Assembly (NCBI RefSeq): GCF_014696385.1 | Contig: NZ_JACJQB010000005.1 | Location: 1-64,000 of the forward strand | Direction of reading: 5' to 3' | DNA: 64,000 nucleotides | From: Pseudanabaena mucicola FACHB-723 | GTDB taxonomy: Bacteria > Cyanobacteriota > Cyanobacteriia > Pseudanabaenales > Pseudanabaenaceae | In this document: one piece after another, positions 48,600-58,218 of the stretch | Position numbering within the stretch: the stretch's first letter is position 1 | Layout: each line of letters begins with the position of its first letter | The notes under the pieces: generated by a model | Databases searched by the model: none | The model's input: only the letters and a program-made list of their open reading frames with translations | Told to the model about the DNA's origin: nothing | Position numbers and translations under genes: made by a program

Positions 48600-48752
48600 G
48601 TGCCATTTTTTCGTCAGTACATCGCACCATTAATTATTTTCGCCATATTTTTATTTACTCTCGTGTTGGTTAGCTCCCGTGCTTTCCTCCCAGACGATAT
48701 GGTTGCTCCAGCCCCCATTGGTGTGCTGATGATGCATCGCATGATTTCCTAG
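48600..48752 (+). CDS. 50-residue single-span membrane protein
   Basis: Open from GTG at 48600 to TAG at 48752, too short for usual gene calling. Starts VPFFRQYIAPL, then a hydrophobic helix (LIIFAIFLFTLVLVSS, about residues 11-26), then RAFLPDDMVAPAPIG and a Met/His-rich end. The charge pattern (basic before, acidic after the helix) suggests N-terminus in the cytoplasm. pyrB begins 18 bases after the stop, so the two may be co-translated. I believe similar short proteins exist in other cyanobacteria but cannot name one. Confidence 0.55.
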   Translation: MPFFRQYIAPLIIFAIFLFTLVLVSSRAFLPDDMVAPAPIGVLMMHRMIS

Positions 48753-48770
48753 TTCAGAAGATAAAGTACC

Positions 48771-49742
48771 ATGACTGAACTTACTTGGCAGCGCCGACAT
48801 GTAATCTCGCTGGCCGACTTTACCCAGAATGATTATGAAACGGTTCTGCAAACAGCCGTTAGCTTTTTAGAAGTACTGTCACGACGAAATAAAAAAGTGC
48901 CAACCTTGCAGAGCAAAGTTGTCGCCAACTTATTTTTTGAATCTTCAACCCGTACTCGTAACAGTTTTGAGCTAGCTGCTAAGCGTCTATCGGCAGATAC
49001 ATTAAACTTTGCCCCTGGGACATCTTCGCTTTCTAAGGGCGAGACAATTCTTGATACCGCCCGCACTTTTTTGGCAATGGGTACAGACATTATGGTGATT
49101 CGTCACCAGTCAGCAGGTGTACCATTAGCGATCGCAAGGGATATGGATGCCCTTAGTGGCGGTAAAGTCGCCATTCTCAATGCTGGCGATGGCAAACACG
49201 AACATCCATCTCAAGCATTGTTAGACCTACTGACCCTATGCATGTACCTTAACCCCACTGCACCGACAGCCAAAGATCTGAAGGGCAAGAAAGTAGCGAT
49301 TGTTGGTGACATTTTGCATTCACGGGTAGCGCGCTCCAATCTATGGAGCTTAGCCACCAATGGAGCCGAAGTACATCTAGCTGCACCACCAACATTACTA
49401 CCGCCAGAGTTTGCCGAATATGGCGCAAAAATTCACTATTCCCTTGAGCCAGCCCTTGAGGATGCAGATTTTGTGATGACTTTGCGCTTGCAAATGGAGC
49501 GGATGGGTCAGTTCCTGATTCCCAGCTTGCGAGAATATCATGCGCGGTATGGCATAACCCGCGATCGCATTGCCAAATGTGCAGCCAATGTCCAAGTTTT
49601 ACATCCCGGCCCTGTCAATCGTGGCGTGGAGATTAGCTCCGACCTAATGGATGATCCTCGTTTAAGCTTGATTGATAAACAGGTAACTAACGGTGTAGCG
49701 ATCAGGATGAGCTTGTTATATTTACTCGGCACAGCAATTTAA
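48771..49742 (+). CDS. pyrB: Aspartate carbamoyltransferase catalytic subunit
   Basis: 323 residues. Condenses carbamoyl phosphate (from CarAB) with aspartate in pyrimidine synthesis. Carbamoyl-phosphate loop SSTRTR (58-63), second-subunit loop [21 protein letters not shown], aspartate-binding TLRLQMER and LHPGPVNRG. No pyrI regulatory subunit follows, as is normal in cyanobacteria. Confidence 0.97.
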   Translation: MTELTWQRRHVISLADFTQNDYETVLQTAVSFLEVLSRRNKKVPTLQSKVVANLFFESSTRTRNSFELAAKRLSADTLNFAPGTSSLSKGETILDTARTFLAMGTDIMVIRHQSAGVPLAIARDMDALSGGKVAILNAGDGKHEHPSQALLDLLTLCMYLNPTAPTAKDLKGKKVAIVGDILHSRVARSNLWSLATNGAEVHLAAPPTLLPPEFAEYGAKIHYSLEPALEDADFVMTLRLQMERMGQFLIPSLREYHARYGITRDRIAKCAANVQVLHPGPVNRGVEISSDLMDDPRLSLIDKQVTNGVAIRMSLLYLLGTAI

Positions 49743-49784
49743 GTAGCAATGCAAATTTTACTGGTAAAATTTGCATTGCTACTT
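49741..49784. terminator. Terminator of pyrB / tRNA-Arg
   Basis: Perfect 21-base arms (49741-49761 and 49764-49784) with a two-base spacer, overlapping the pyrB stop codon. It lies between convergent pyrB and tRNA-Arg. Confidence 0.85.
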
Positions 49785-49804
49785 AATATAAGGATTTAAA
49801 GGAA

Positions 49805-49878
49805 CAGGCTAGGATGGACTCTAACCATCGACCGATCGCTTAGAAGGCGATTGCTCTATACAACTGAGCTACTAGCCC
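49805..49878 (-). tRNA. tRNA-Arg (anticodon TCT)
   Basis: 74 bases on the minus strand. Acceptor stem GGGCTAG / CTAGCCT, D arm GCTC...GAGC, anticodon stem-loop ATCGC-CTTCTAA-GCGAT, T arm GATGG-TTAGAGT-CCATC, discriminator G. The CCA is not encoded. Reads AGA (and AGG) codons. Confidence 0.92.
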
Positions 49879-49932
49879 AAACAAATTCACGGCTTATTAT
49901 AATACAACAAACCCCATAGTTTTGGCAATAGT

Positions 49933-51096
49933 TTAGAATGCGCTGACCCTGACCCACTGTTGACTCATAGTTTGCTCATATAGAGATTCTAGACGATCAA
50001 TATTTTTGACGAGGGTATAGCGATCTAAAACCCTCTGTCTTGCCTTCATGCCAATGATTTTTGACATTTCGGGATGTTCAGCGAATAGAGGGAGCAGTAT
50101 GCAAAGTTGAGATGTAACTTTGTGTGAGTCAAGAATAATACCCGCGCCATTTTCAATCACCTCACCATCCGCCCCCACATCAGTAGCAATACATGCCACA
50201 CCGCAGGACATCGCTTCTAGTAACGATAGTGATAGTCCTTCTACTAGCGAAGGTAAAATAAACACATCCGTGCCTCGTAAAATATCAATCCGCCTCTGCT
50301 CATCAGCAATATAACCCATCCAAATAATGCTAGGGTCATTGCCGTAGAAAGTCTTTAAACTTGCTAATAAGGGGCCAGTCCCAACAATTGCTAGTTTGCA
50401 ACCTTCGGGCATCTTCGCTTTGCGCCATGCCTTGAGCAAAGCCTCAACATTTTTTTCTGCCGCCAAGCGCCCCTGATAAAGAAATAGTCGCTCTGCTTGC
50501 AACTCTTCCTTAATATTTGATGCTCCGGGAGAATAGCGATCACTATCAACACCATTGGGAATTACCGCGATTCTAGTATTAGGAACACCTAATTTGTTGA
50601 GCAGTTCTTTTTGAATATTAGAGAAGATAATAACTTGGTTGTAATCCGCAAGAGATGGCGCATAAATTTGATAGGTGAGTTGCTGCGTACTAGAAGCAAG
50701 ATTGCGCCTCTTGAGATCAAAGGGTTGATGAAATGTCGCGACTAGCGGTAAATCGAGTTCGGCACAAATTTCTGGTAGACGGAAATCGAGTGGTGAGATC
50801 GCAAGGGAGGCATGAACGAGATCGGGCTTTAACGATCTCAAAGAATCGATCAGAATTTTGTTGGCACGAAGGGACGGGACTGTATAAATAGTTGACTTAT
50901 AGAGGAATGGTAGGGTGACATCTTGGGTCTCTGGATCTTCCAAACTGATACTTTCAGCATGTTCGTTGTCAGACTCAGGTGCGAAATGCATAAAGCTAAC
51001 TCGATGTCCGCGATCGAGTAAGGCATTTGTAATTTCGCGACTATAGGTCACGTTGCCGCACGCAGGCGATTTTTTCCCTAGCCATGCAATATGCAT
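49933..51096 (-). CDS. Family 4 glycosyltransferase
   Basis: 387 residues with the GT-B two-domain fold: MHIAWLGKKSPACGNVTYSREI at the start, FLYQGRLAAEKNVEALLKAW at the domain junction (about 208-227), and the donor-binding FILPSLVEGLSLSLLEAMSCG with Glu pair near residue 295. Donor and acceptor unknown. Flanked by two tRNA genes on the same strand. Confidence 0.9.
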   Translation of the reverse strand: MHIAWLGKKSPACGNVTYSREITNALLDRGHRVSFMHFAPESDNEHAESISLEDPETQDVTLPFLYKSTIYTVPSLRANKILIDSLRSLKPDLVHASLAISPLDFRLPEICAELDLPLVATFHQPFDLKRRNLASSTQQLTYQIYAPSLADYNQVIIFSNIQKELLNKLGVPNTRIAVIPNGVDSDRYSPGASNIKEELQAERLFLYQGRLAAEKNVEALLKAWRKAKMPEGCKLAIVGTGPLLASLKTFYGNDPSIIWMGYIADEQRRIDILRGTDVFILPSLVEGLSLSLLEAMSCGVACIATDVGADGEVIENGAGIILDSHKVTSQLCILLPLFAEHPEMSKIIGMKARQRVLDRYTLVKNIDRLESLYEQTMSQQWVRVSAF

Positions 51097-51196
51097 GAAT
51101 TACACCACATAATTACCAGAGGTATAATACCAAAAGTCGCGGCGGCACGAATTAGCGCATCTATATTTTTGCCTATGAACAGCAATTAAAAAAGCG

Positions 51197-51247
51197 ATTA
51201 ATAACAAAAAAGGAGATGACTATGCCATTTCCTTTTTTGTTATTAAT
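51197..51247 (-). terminator. Terminator of tRNA-Lys
   Basis: Arms ATTAATAACAAAAAAGGA and TCCTTTTTTGTTATTAAT (18 bases) with a 15-base loop, directly past the tRNA 3' end on the minus strand. Confidence 0.75.
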
Positions 51248-51251
51248 TTTA

Positions 51252-51323
51252 TGGGTCACCCGGGATTCGAACCCGGAGCAAATCGGTTAAAAGCCGAGTA
51301 CTCTACCATTGAGTTAGTGACCC
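51252..51323 (-). tRNA. tRNA-Lys (anticodon TTT)
   Basis: 72 bases on the minus strand. Acceptor stem GGGTCAC / GTGACCC, D arm CTCAATGGTAGAG, anticodon loop CTTTTAA, T arm CCGGG-TTCGAAT-CCCGG, discriminator A; CCA is not encoded. The first pair of the anticodon stem is a C-U mismatch, not uncommon in cyanobacterial tRNA-Lys. Confidence 0.93.
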
Positions 51324-51399
51324 AATCTCGCTTGTAGACGACGTTTTGCGCTTGCCTTTTGCTTATGTCGTTTACGCGCTTGACTAGTCTAACATGCAC

Positions 51400-52752
51400 T
51401 TAGCAAATTACACCAGTTAAACTGAAAGGTCTTACTTCAGTAATTCTTATAGAGACTGTTTGACCGATTAGCTCAGCTAATGATTTGCCTGTCGTGTTTT
51501 CAGTAAAGGCGATGCGATTGGTGCGCGTCCGTCCCATGACTTGATTAGGGTTCTTGTGATTTGTCCCTTCAATCATGATTTCTTCGATCCGTCCTGCATA
51601 ACGCTGCGATCGCAAAGCCGCATTTTGATTAACCGCATGGTTAAGACGTTGCAAACGATCATTTTTGACTTCTTCACTCAACTGATTTTCCCAAACCGCC
51701 GCAGGTGTGCCGGGACGGGGTGAGTAGGCAGCAGTATTCACCAAATCAAAGCCAATATCATTAACTAATTGAACAGTACGCTCAAACTGTTCCTCAGTCT
51801 CTCCCGGAAAAGCCACAATCGCATCGGCAGTAATTGCCGCATCGGGCATAATCTCGCGAATATCATCAATGATGCGGCGATAACGTTCATGGGTATATCC
51901 CCGCGCCATTGCCTTGAGGATATCGTTATCGCCCGATTGAAAAGGAATATGGAAATGTTCACAAACCTTGGGCAATTCCGCACAGGCTTTGATCAGGCGG
52001 GGACTAAAATAGCGCGGATGGCTGGTGGCATAGCGAATGCGATCGATGCCTTCGACATCATGGACGTAGTACAACAAGTCCGTGAAAGTAATCTTGCCGC
52101 CTACTCCTGCTCCGATGCCGCCCGCAGGAAGGTCACGACCATAGGCATCAATATTTTGCCCCAGCAAAGTAATCTCTTTGTAACCCTGTGCTGCCAAATT
52201 CTCGATTTCTTGGCGGATTACCTGCGGCGTGCGTGATTGCTCCCTGCCACGTACTGACGGCACAATGCAATAGGTACAGTTTTCATTGCAGCCATAGATC
52301 ACATTCACCCAAGCTGATACCGAGCTATTGCGCCGTGGGGTGGTGATATCTTCTTCGATGTAGGCTTCTTCGGTGGCGGCAACTTGATTGCCATTAAAAA
52401 CCTGTTCGAGCAGATCGCCAAGGCGATTGACATGCTGTGGACCCATGACGAGATCGAGTTCAGGTACTCGTCTGAGCAATGCTTCACCTTCTTGTTGGGC
52501 AACGCAACCCGCCACGACAAGGGTTAGGTTGGGGTTATCGCGTTTACGCTTTGCCTGTCGCCCCAAATACGAATAAACTTTCTGTTCTGCATTGTCACGG
52601 ATGCTGCAAGTGTTATACAAAATTAAATCGGCTTCTTCACTTTCTTCAGTTGACTGATAGCCCATATTTTCTAAAACGCCTGCCATGCGTTCAGAGTCGG
52701 CTTTATTCATTTGGCAGCCGAAGGTAACGATGTGATATTTCTGAGCAGTCAT
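51400..52752 (-). CDS. miaB: tRNA-2-methylthio-N6-dimethylallyladenosine synthase
   Basis: 450 residues. Radical SAM enzyme that adds a methylthio group to i6A37 of tRNAs reading U-starting codons. N-terminal UPF0004 domain with C13 ([12 protein letters not shown]) and further Cys near 48 and 82, radical SAM cluster CNENCTYC at about 155-162, and a C-terminal TRAM domain ([12 protein letters not shown] onward). The QMNKxDSE form separates MiaB from RimO. Just upstream (minus strand) of tRNA-Lys. Confidence 0.96.
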   Translation of the reverse strand: MTAQKYHIVTFGCQMNKADSERMAGVLENMGYQSTEESEEADLILYNTCSIRDNAEQKVYSYLGRQAKRKRDNPNLTLVVAGCVAQQEGEALLRRVPELDLVMGPQHVNRLGDLLEQVFNGNQVAATEEAYIEEDITTPRRNSSVSAWVNVIYGCNENCTYCIVPSVRGREQSRTPQVIRQEIENLAAQGYKEITLLGQNIDAYGRDLPAGGIGAGVGGKITFTDLLYYVHDVEGIDRIRYATSHPRYFSPRLIKACAELPKVCEHFHIPFQSGDNDILKAMARGYTHERYRRIIDDIREIMPDAAITADAIVAFPGETEEQFERTVQLVNDIGFDLVNTAAYSPRPGTPAAVWENQLSEEVKNDRLQRLNHAVNQNAALRSQRYAGRIEEIMIEGTNHKNPNQVMGRTRTNRIAFTENTTGKSLAELIGQTVSIRITEVRPFSLTGVIC

Positions 52753-52827
52753 GAAAGTGTTTAACCAAGCCGAAAAGATTGCTGTTCTATTCTAATATCT
52801 TTCAGCAAGATATTAAAACTGCATGAA

Positions 52828-53844
52828 TCACGCTAATTTTTCGAGGTAAGCTCTCAAATCATCGAATGCTCCAGCATAGGTGATGCTAGGGCTGCTGTAG
52901 CCTTTTAATTCAACTGAATATTGCTTGAAGGGGAGTAGGACGGCAGCATAGGGTGTGTGACTATAGGTAGCAGCACCGATCGCAATATCTTTGCCCATTT
53001 GCTTCGTGGATGATTCCAACCTGAAAGCGGCATTGACCGTATCACCAAGGGCGGTGTAGTCAGGATGCTCACTAGTTCCCATTTGTCCGACCATCGCATA
53101 GCCTGTATTGATTCCCGCGCCAACCCGAATCGGCAGTGGTAGTGCAAAATGCTGATTTAGTTCATCACTCATTTGATAAATCTCGTAAAGGGCTCGATAC
53201 ACCTTGAGCATGTCTTGGGTGGCTACAATATCGGCGGTTTTACCCGTTTGATGAATCCAAACCGTCATTACTGCATCACCAATATATTTGTCTACCCAAC
53301 TACCGTGCCGATCGATAATCTGCCCAGCTCGTCGAAACCATGTACCAATTACCTCCGAAAGAATCTGTTCATCCATTTGTTGGGTTAATTGTGTAAAGTC
53401 GCGAATATCAACCACTAGAACTGTAATTAGTTGCCGCGTATGGAGAACTGCTGTTGCTGCTGTGTCACTATTTTCAGGAGCTTTTTCCTCCGCAATCTTA
53501 TCTTCAGGACAGTAAAATTCAATGTTGGTTTCGCCAAGGATAATGTGATCGCCATTTTTTAGACTCACAGGAATGGTGACGCGCTTGCCATTTACAAAAG
53601 AACCATTGCGACTACCCAAGTCAATCAAAAAGTAATTATTTGCGCCAACCATTTGAAACATGGCGTGATTGCGCGAAGCACATCTGTCGGACAGAGGAAT
53701 ATCATTGTCTGAGCTGCGTCCCAATGTCCAAGCATAGGCATTCATTAGGGGAATCTGCATTGTACCTTGAGGTTTGTGCAGCAAAATATGCGGTATTTCA
53801 TTACAATCTGTAATCGGCTCACTCACAAAGTTATTGATCCCCAA
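52828..53844 (-). CDS. FHA domain-class III adenylate cyclase
   Basis: 338 residues. FHA domain at about 38-105 (LGRSSDNDIPLSD, CASRNHAMF, GSRNGSFVNGKR), which binds phosphothreonine. The cyclase domain spans about 135-325: metal-binding Asp pair in VDIRDFT and YIGDAVM, the adenine-selecting Lys and Asp in VDKYIGDA and ALGDTVNAAFRLE. These residues favour cAMP over cGMP. It likely links a Ser/Thr kinase signal to cAMP. A stand-alone cNMP-binding protein and a kinase are elsewhere in the window. Confidence 0.93.
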   Translation of the reverse strand: MGINNFVSEPITDCNEIPHILLHKPQGTMQIPLMNAYAWTLGRSSDNDIPLSDRCASRNHAMFQMVGANNYFLIDLGSRNGSFVNGKRVTIPVSLKNGDHIILGETNIEFYCPEDKIAEEKAPENSDTAATAVLHTRQLITVLVVDIRDFTQLTQQMDEQILSEVIGTWFRRAGQIIDRHGSWVDKYIGDAVMTVWIHQTGKTADIVATQDMLKVYRALYEIYQMSDELNQHFALPLPIRVGAGINTGYAMVGQMGTSEHPDYTALGDTVNAAFRLESSTKQMGKDIAIGAATYSHTPYAAVLLPFKQYSVELKGYSSPSITYAGAFDDLRAYLEKLA

Positions 53845-53904
53845 ATGTGAATTATTTACGTATCAGTAGCTATGTAAGTAGCTAGGCATAATCAAAAATC
53901 AGAT

Positions 53905-53936
53905 CTAAAACCTGTGGCGTGCACCACAGGTTTTAG
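53905..53936. repeat. Palindromic hairpin between divergent genes
   Basis: A 13-base stem CTAAAACCTGTGG / CCACAGGTTTTAG with a 6-base loop in the 299-base gap upstream of the cyclase and HlyD-type genes. Nothing else is recognised in that gap. Confidence 0.45.
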
Positions 53937-54143
53937 AATTTTGTATTTATTGCGCCCAGTTACTCATTATTGACTGGCTGTATCTACCAAGATATCGCGA
54001 TCGCAAAGCATTTGTAAGACCATGTTTCTATCTGCTACTTTTATCTTCTGATCCTGTGGGTCGATGCTAAAGTGGCAGCAATACCATAGATTACTTAAAC
54101 AAGCATAATCTTCTCTATTAGCTTTCGATTAGGCAAAATCCCG

Positions 54144-55481
54144 ATGCAAACTACCGTTTCCCAAAAGCAAGAAAACAGCAAAATTAAAAGTCCTTGGCAG
54201 AAACCTTGGCTAGTGACAATTTTAGTGATTGTGTTGTTAGGTGGTGGCTTTTTTGCCTTTCGTGTCTTGAGTGGGCTAGGACAAAAATCAACGACGGTGA
54301 ATGACAACACTGAATTAGTTGAGTCAAAATCCTTAGCAGTCAAAATCAAATCAAGCGGCTCAGTTGTTCCCATTGAAACTGTCAACCTCAGCCCCAAGCA
54401 AGCAGGTACATTGATGGAGCTATTGGTGGAACAGGGAGCTAGGGTGCGTCAGGGGCAAGTAATTGCCCGTATGGACAATTCTAATTTGCTGCCCCAACTA
54501 TATCAGGCACAGGCGAGTGCGGCGGCAAGTGAAGCAAATTTAGCAAAGTTACGCAATGGTAATCGTCCTGAAGATATTGCGGCAGCCCAAGCGAGGGTAG
54601 AGTCAGCTCGTGGTCGTTTGGAGGCAGTGCGATCGCGATTAGCTTTAACAAATATGCGAACTGCCCGCTTTCGAGATTTACAAACTGAGGGAGCGATTTC
54701 CCGGGATCGGTTTGATGAAGTGTTGACTGATGATCGCAGCACCCAAGCAGATCTGCTGAGCGCTCAAGCAAATCTGGCAGAAGCAACCCGCCAATTTGAA
54801 GAATTACGCAATGGTAGCCGTCCTGAAGATATTGCCCAAGCAGAAGCACAGTTAGCACAGGCGATCGCAGGTATTCGGGCTGTAGAAGTCCAACTGGAAG
54901 ATACGATTATTCGCGCTCCTTTTGCAGGGATCATCACCCAAAAATATGCTAATGCTGGGGCATTTGTTACGCCGACGACTAGTGCCTCGTCAACTAATTC
55001 CTCGACATCGACTTCGATTGTTGCGATCGCAAATGGCTTAGAGATCATTGCCAAAGTGCCTGAAGTCGATATTGCCCAGATTAAGATTGGGCAAGAGGTC
55101 GAAATTATTGCTGATGCTTTTCCCACTCAGGTTTTTAAAGGCAAAGTCCGTTTGATTGCACCTGAAGCAATCATTGAGCAGAATGTGACATCTTTTCAAG
55201 TCCGTGTCGCATTGGAAACGGGCAAAGATAAATTGCAATCGGGGATGAATGCTGATATCCGCTTTATTGGTCAAAAAATTGATAATGCTTTAGTTGTACC
55301 GACGGTGGCAATCGTCACACAGGAAGGGAAAACAGGCTTACTCATTGCCGATGAGCAGGGTAAATCACAATTTCGCCCCGTGACCATCGGTACGACTGTG
55401 GATAACCAAACTCAGATTTTGAGCGGTGCAAAAGTCGGGGAGCGCATATTTGTAAAGCTCCCAGATAACAAAAAGCCATAA
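54144..55481 (+). CDS. HlyD/RND-type periplasmic adaptor protein
   Basis: 445 residues. One N-terminal membrane helix (about 22-43), a split lipoyl domain (LSPKQAGTLMELLVEQGARVRQGQVIARMD first, DTIIRAPFAGIITQKYANAGAFV second), a long coiled-coil hairpin between, and a beta-barrel domain with a C-terminal membrane-proximal part. The hairpin carries an obvious internal repeat, LRNGNRPEDIAAAQ / LRNGSRPEDIAQAE. It should bridge an inner-membrane pump to an outer-membrane channel, but no transporter gene is adjacent. Confidence 0.92.
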   Translation: MQTTVSQKQENSKIKSPWQKPWLVTILVIVLLGGGFFAFRVLSGLGQKSTTVNDNTELVESKSLAVKIKSSGSVVPIETVNLSPKQAGTLMELLVEQGARVRQGQVIARMDNSNLLPQLYQAQASAAASEANLAKLRNGNRPEDIAAAQARVESARGRLEAVRSRLALTNMRTARFRDLQTEGAISRDRFDEVLTDDRSTQADLLSAQANLAEATRQFEELRNGSRPEDIAQAEAQLAQAIAGIRAVEVQLEDTIIRAPFAGIITQKYANAGAFVTPTTSASSTNSSTSTSIVAIANGLEIIAKVPEVDIAQIKIGQEVEIIADAFPTQVFKGKVRLIAPEAIIEQNVTSFQVRVALETGKDKLQSGMNADIRFIGQKIDNALVVPTVAIVTQEGKTGLLIADEQGKSQFRPVTIGTTVDNQTQILSGAKVGERIFVKLPDNKKP

Positions 55482-55522
55482 CAATCAAAAAGAGTCGCTA
55501 AGCGACTCTTTTTGATTGTTAT
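55478..55522. terminator. Bidirectional terminator, adaptor gene/ndhN
   Basis: Two perfect 21-base arms (55478-55498 and 55502-55522) with loop TAA between convergent genes; the left arm overlaps the adaptor's stop codon. Confidence 0.9.
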
Positions 55523-55535
55523 GCTAGAGAATTAT

Positions 55536-55988
55536 CTATGCGGCGGCATTCGATTGTTTGAGAGATTCCCAAGTTACTTGGCGATCGCTGCCGACTTCAA
55601 TCACGATTTTGACCCGTGGATCGCGATCGGGGATTTGACTAAGAGTTTCTAATTCTTCCTTAGAGAGATATTTTCCTTCAATCAGCCATACAACTAACCC
55701 TTTCGATTTTGGAGGCAAGGCATTGAGGCGAAACTGAATTGCAGGTGGGATGAAATATGTGCGAATCTCAGTTTTGCCAAGGTGCGAGGGACGTACACCA
55801 TGCACATCGGTGAGATAGCTGCTGACATCACCTAGTCCCCGTGCCGTAATAAATAGAATTTCATAACCTGCATTCTTCAGCCGCAGTTGGTAGCGACCTT
55901 CATAACCACCTTCAGGAGGAACGCGCATTGCTAAAGCGCCTGCTTTTTCGAGGTCTTTGACAATTTTATCGGTTGCAATTAATGGCAT
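55536..55988 (-). CDS. ndhN: NAD(P)H-quinone oxidoreductase subunit N
   Basis: 150 residues, matching cyanobacterial/chloroplast NdhN: RDLEKAG-type head, GGYEGRYQLRLKNAGYEI, TARGLGDVSSYLTDVHGVRPSHLGK, LPPKSKGLVVWLIEG. A peripheral subunit of the NDH-1 complex, in the ferredoxin-side subcomplex that drives cyclic electron flow and CO2 uptake. Confidence 0.96.
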   Translation of the reverse strand: MPLIATDKIVKDLEKAGALAMRVPPEGGYEGRYQLRLKNAGYEILFITARGLGDVSSYLTDVHGVRPSHLGKTEIRTYFIPPAIQFRLNALPPKSKGLVVWLIEGKYLSKEELETLSQIPDRDPRVKIVIEVGSDRQVTWESLKQSNAAA

Positions 55989-56058
55989 GGCGACATCCTA
56001 TGCGAAATGCTAAATATAGAGCTACGGGTATTTTACAGCGCAAAGCGCTGAATTAAAA

Positions 56059-56113
56059 CCCATAAAAATTTTTGAAAGCGCCGCTTCGCGGCGCTTTCAA
56101 AAATTTCTATGGG
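56059..56113. terminator. Long hairpin between the zinc-ribbon gene and ndhN
   Basis: Arms of 26 bases with few mismatches around loop TTC (CCCATAAAAATTTTTGAAAG ... CTTTCAAAAATTTCTATGGG). It lies after the zinc-ribbon gene and before ndhN on the minus strand. Confidence 0.65.
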
Positions 56114-56127
56114 CTACATAATTAGAA

Positions 56128-56511
56128 TTAATCAACGACTTGAACATCAATATCAATCGTGCCAGGGGGAGTTAATCGCACAAATTTATTTTTTTCTTCT
56201 TGTAAAGGCTCTCCACAGCTAGGGCATTGAAACTGACTTGACCTTGACGCAGTAAATGTAGAGCTACATACAGGACATTCCGCCGTGACAATGCTGCGCT
56301 TTGCCCACCATTGCAAACCGAAAAAGGCAATTACAGGGACAACTGTAATTAAACCAATCAAAATGAAAAAAGAGTTGACTAACCAGCCTAGACCGAGCGC
56401 ACTAAACGCCCAAAAAATTAGTAAAGCCTTTAGCCAAAAGCGCACACCTGACCAACGATCATCATCGCCGCCACCACTGGGGAAATTATTGCCAAATGTG
56501 TAGTATCTCAT
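56128..56511 (-). CDS. Membrane protein with C-terminal zinc ribbon
   Basis: 127 residues. Two hydrophobic helices (about 26-47 and 48-67), then a cytoplasmic or lumenal zinc-ribbon CPVC ... CPSC (about 79-98), then a short tail RLTPPGTIDIDVQVVD. A plant/cyanobacterial small membrane protein by appearance, but I cannot name it. Upstream of ndhN on the same strand. Confidence 0.7.
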   Translation of the reverse strand: MRYYTFGNNFPSGGGDDDRWSGVRFWLKALLIFWAFSALGLGWLVNSFFILIGLITVVPVIAFFGLQWWAKRSIVTAECPVCSSTFTASRSSQFQCPSCGEPLQEEKNKFVRLTPPGTIDIDVQVVD

Positions 56512-56703
56512 GAGTTTTCGTCCCTGTATTTACCTGTAGCGATCGTAACACTCTTGTTTAAACTTGCCATTCTGTCACTGGGTATGGTTAACCACAGTGA
56601 GCCATAGGGTAATCGCGAACATGCCTAAAAATGTAGCGAATGCACCACAGATTTTAGTTTTTTATATTTAATTAGTTCAGTATAAATAATCTTAAAACCC
56701 AGA

Positions 56704-56722
56704 AGCGTGAGTCACTCACGCT
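56704..56722. repeat. Small palindrome upstream of ktrB
   Basis: AGCGTGAGT / ACTCACGCT around a single C. The 56512-56810 gap otherwise shows only AT-rich sequence and no reading frame. Confidence 0.4.
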
Positions 56723-56810
56723 CTAATTTTTTGTTTTAATTACATTTAGCTATTTAATTGCACCTAGCTACTTATAGAATTACTTCTTATGTGATATCTG
56801 CAAAACAAAC

Positions 56811-58145
56811 GTGAACCCCGCTAGAACAATTTGTTTCGGATTCTTGGCTGTCATTTCCTTTGGCGCATTTCTATTGATGCTACCGATATCCTCTAGCAGT
56901 GGGAATTGGTCTGATCCGATTACATCACTATTTACAGCTACTTCTGCTGTATGTGTTACAGGGCTATCGGTCGTTGATGTTAGCAAATTTTATTCGATAT
57001 GGGGACAAATTATCCTGCTGCTGCTATTCCAGATCGGCGGTTTAGGATATATGACCTCCACCTCGATTCTGCTCATCCTGATTGGGCGCAAGTTTAGCTT
57101 ACGGGATAAAATCACTCTCCAGCAATCCCTTGACACAAAAGGAATTCGTGGCGGTTTGCAATTAGTGAAATCAATTATTGCTACTACCCTACTGTTAGAA
57201 CTAACGGGTGCGATCGCCTTAATTCCGATTTTTAACCAAAAAATGAGTTTTCAAGAGAGCGTCTGGCATGCCATCTTTAATAGCGTCAGTGCTTTTAATA
57301 ATGCAGGGTTTAGCTTGTTTTCTGACAACCTCATGGGTTACGTGAATACCCCTAGCCTCAATATCATCATTGGCTTATTGATTATCTTTGGTGGGATTGG
57401 CTATCAGGTGATTTTAGAGGGTTATCTGTGGCTAAGAACCAAACTTTCCCGCAATCGTGAATACATTTCTTTTAGTCTGACTTTTTGTGTGGTTACTAGC
57501 ACCACCATCGTTTTAATAGTATTAGGTACTTTGGCGATCTGGTTTACCGAATTTAATAACAGTGAAACATTAGGCAAACTACCATTATTTGATCAAATCA
57601 TTGGCGCGTGGTTTCAAGCGGTTAGTACCCGCACCGCAGGATTTAATACGATTGACAATGGCAAGATGACAACGACAGGGATATTTGTATCAATTGCGTT
57701 AATGTTTATTGGTGCTAGCCCTGGAGGCACTGGCGGCGGCATTAAAACTACAACTGCAAGAATTTTGGCGAGTTGTACAGGTGCAGCATTAAAAGGACTA
57801 GATGAGGTGAATTTATATAAATTGCAAGTGCCAAATGGTCTCATCCTCAAAGCTGTAGGTGTTGCGGTAGGTTCGCTATTTACAGTGATCTGTTCCACTG
57901 GGTTACTGTCGATAACCGATCGCAATATTAGCTTTATCAATATTTTATTTGAAGCAACTTCCGCTTTTGCTACCGTTGGTTTATCCACAGGCATTACATC
58001 TTCTCTGTCTTGGGCTGGCCAACTGGTAATTATTGCCACCATGTATATTGGGCGAGTTGGCGTATTGTTGCTGATGGCAGCAGTATTTACCACGCATCGC
58101 CCTAGCCTTCTCAAATACCCTCAAGAGTCAATGCTGGTGGGATAA
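56811..58145 (+). CDS. ktrB: Ktr-type K+/Na+ uptake channel subunit
   Basis: 444 residues from a GTG start. TrkH/TrkG/KtrB superfamily with four M1-P-M2 units; the selectivity-filter loops read VTGLS, NNAGFS, TAGFN and TVGLST. First filter position is Gly, as in K+-selective members. The RCK protein gene ktrA follows 73 bases on. KtrB (NtpJ) is the membrane channel and KtrA the gate. Confidence 0.94.
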   Translation: MNPARTICFGFLAVISFGAFLLMLPISSSSGNWSDPITSLFTATSAVCVTGLSVVDVSKFYSIWGQIILLLLFQIGGLGYMTSTSILLILIGRKFSLRDKITLQQSLDTKGIRGGLQLVKSIIATTLLLELTGAIALIPIFNQKMSFQESVWHAIFNSVSAFNNAGFSLFSDNLMGYVNTPSLNIIIGLLIIFGGIGYQVILEGYLWLRTKLSRNREYISFSLTFCVVTSTTIVLIVLGTLAIWFTEFNNSETLGKLPLFDQIIGAWFQAVSTRTAGFNTIDNGKMTTTGIFVSIALMFIGASPGGTGGGIKTTTARILASCTGAALKGLDEVNLYKLQVPNGLILKAVGVAVGSLFTVICSTGLLSITDRNISFINILFEATSAFATVGLSTGITSSLSWAGQLVIIATMYIGRVGVLLLMAAVFTTHRPSLLKYPQESMLVG

Positions 58146-58218
58146 GCTGGGAGGGCTTATTCGCCTCTAAAATATCAAATTAACAAACTCAACAGATAAA
58201 CAAACACAGGAAAATTTT

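Noticed and set aside
53967-54120. Minus-strand frame of about 50 codons ending at 53967 (FSIDPQDQKIKVAD... DTASQ)
   Set aside because: It looks slightly protein-like, but the only in-frame start is an ATG 18 codons from the end, and a stop lies just upstream of the frame. Kept as noise or a gene scrap.
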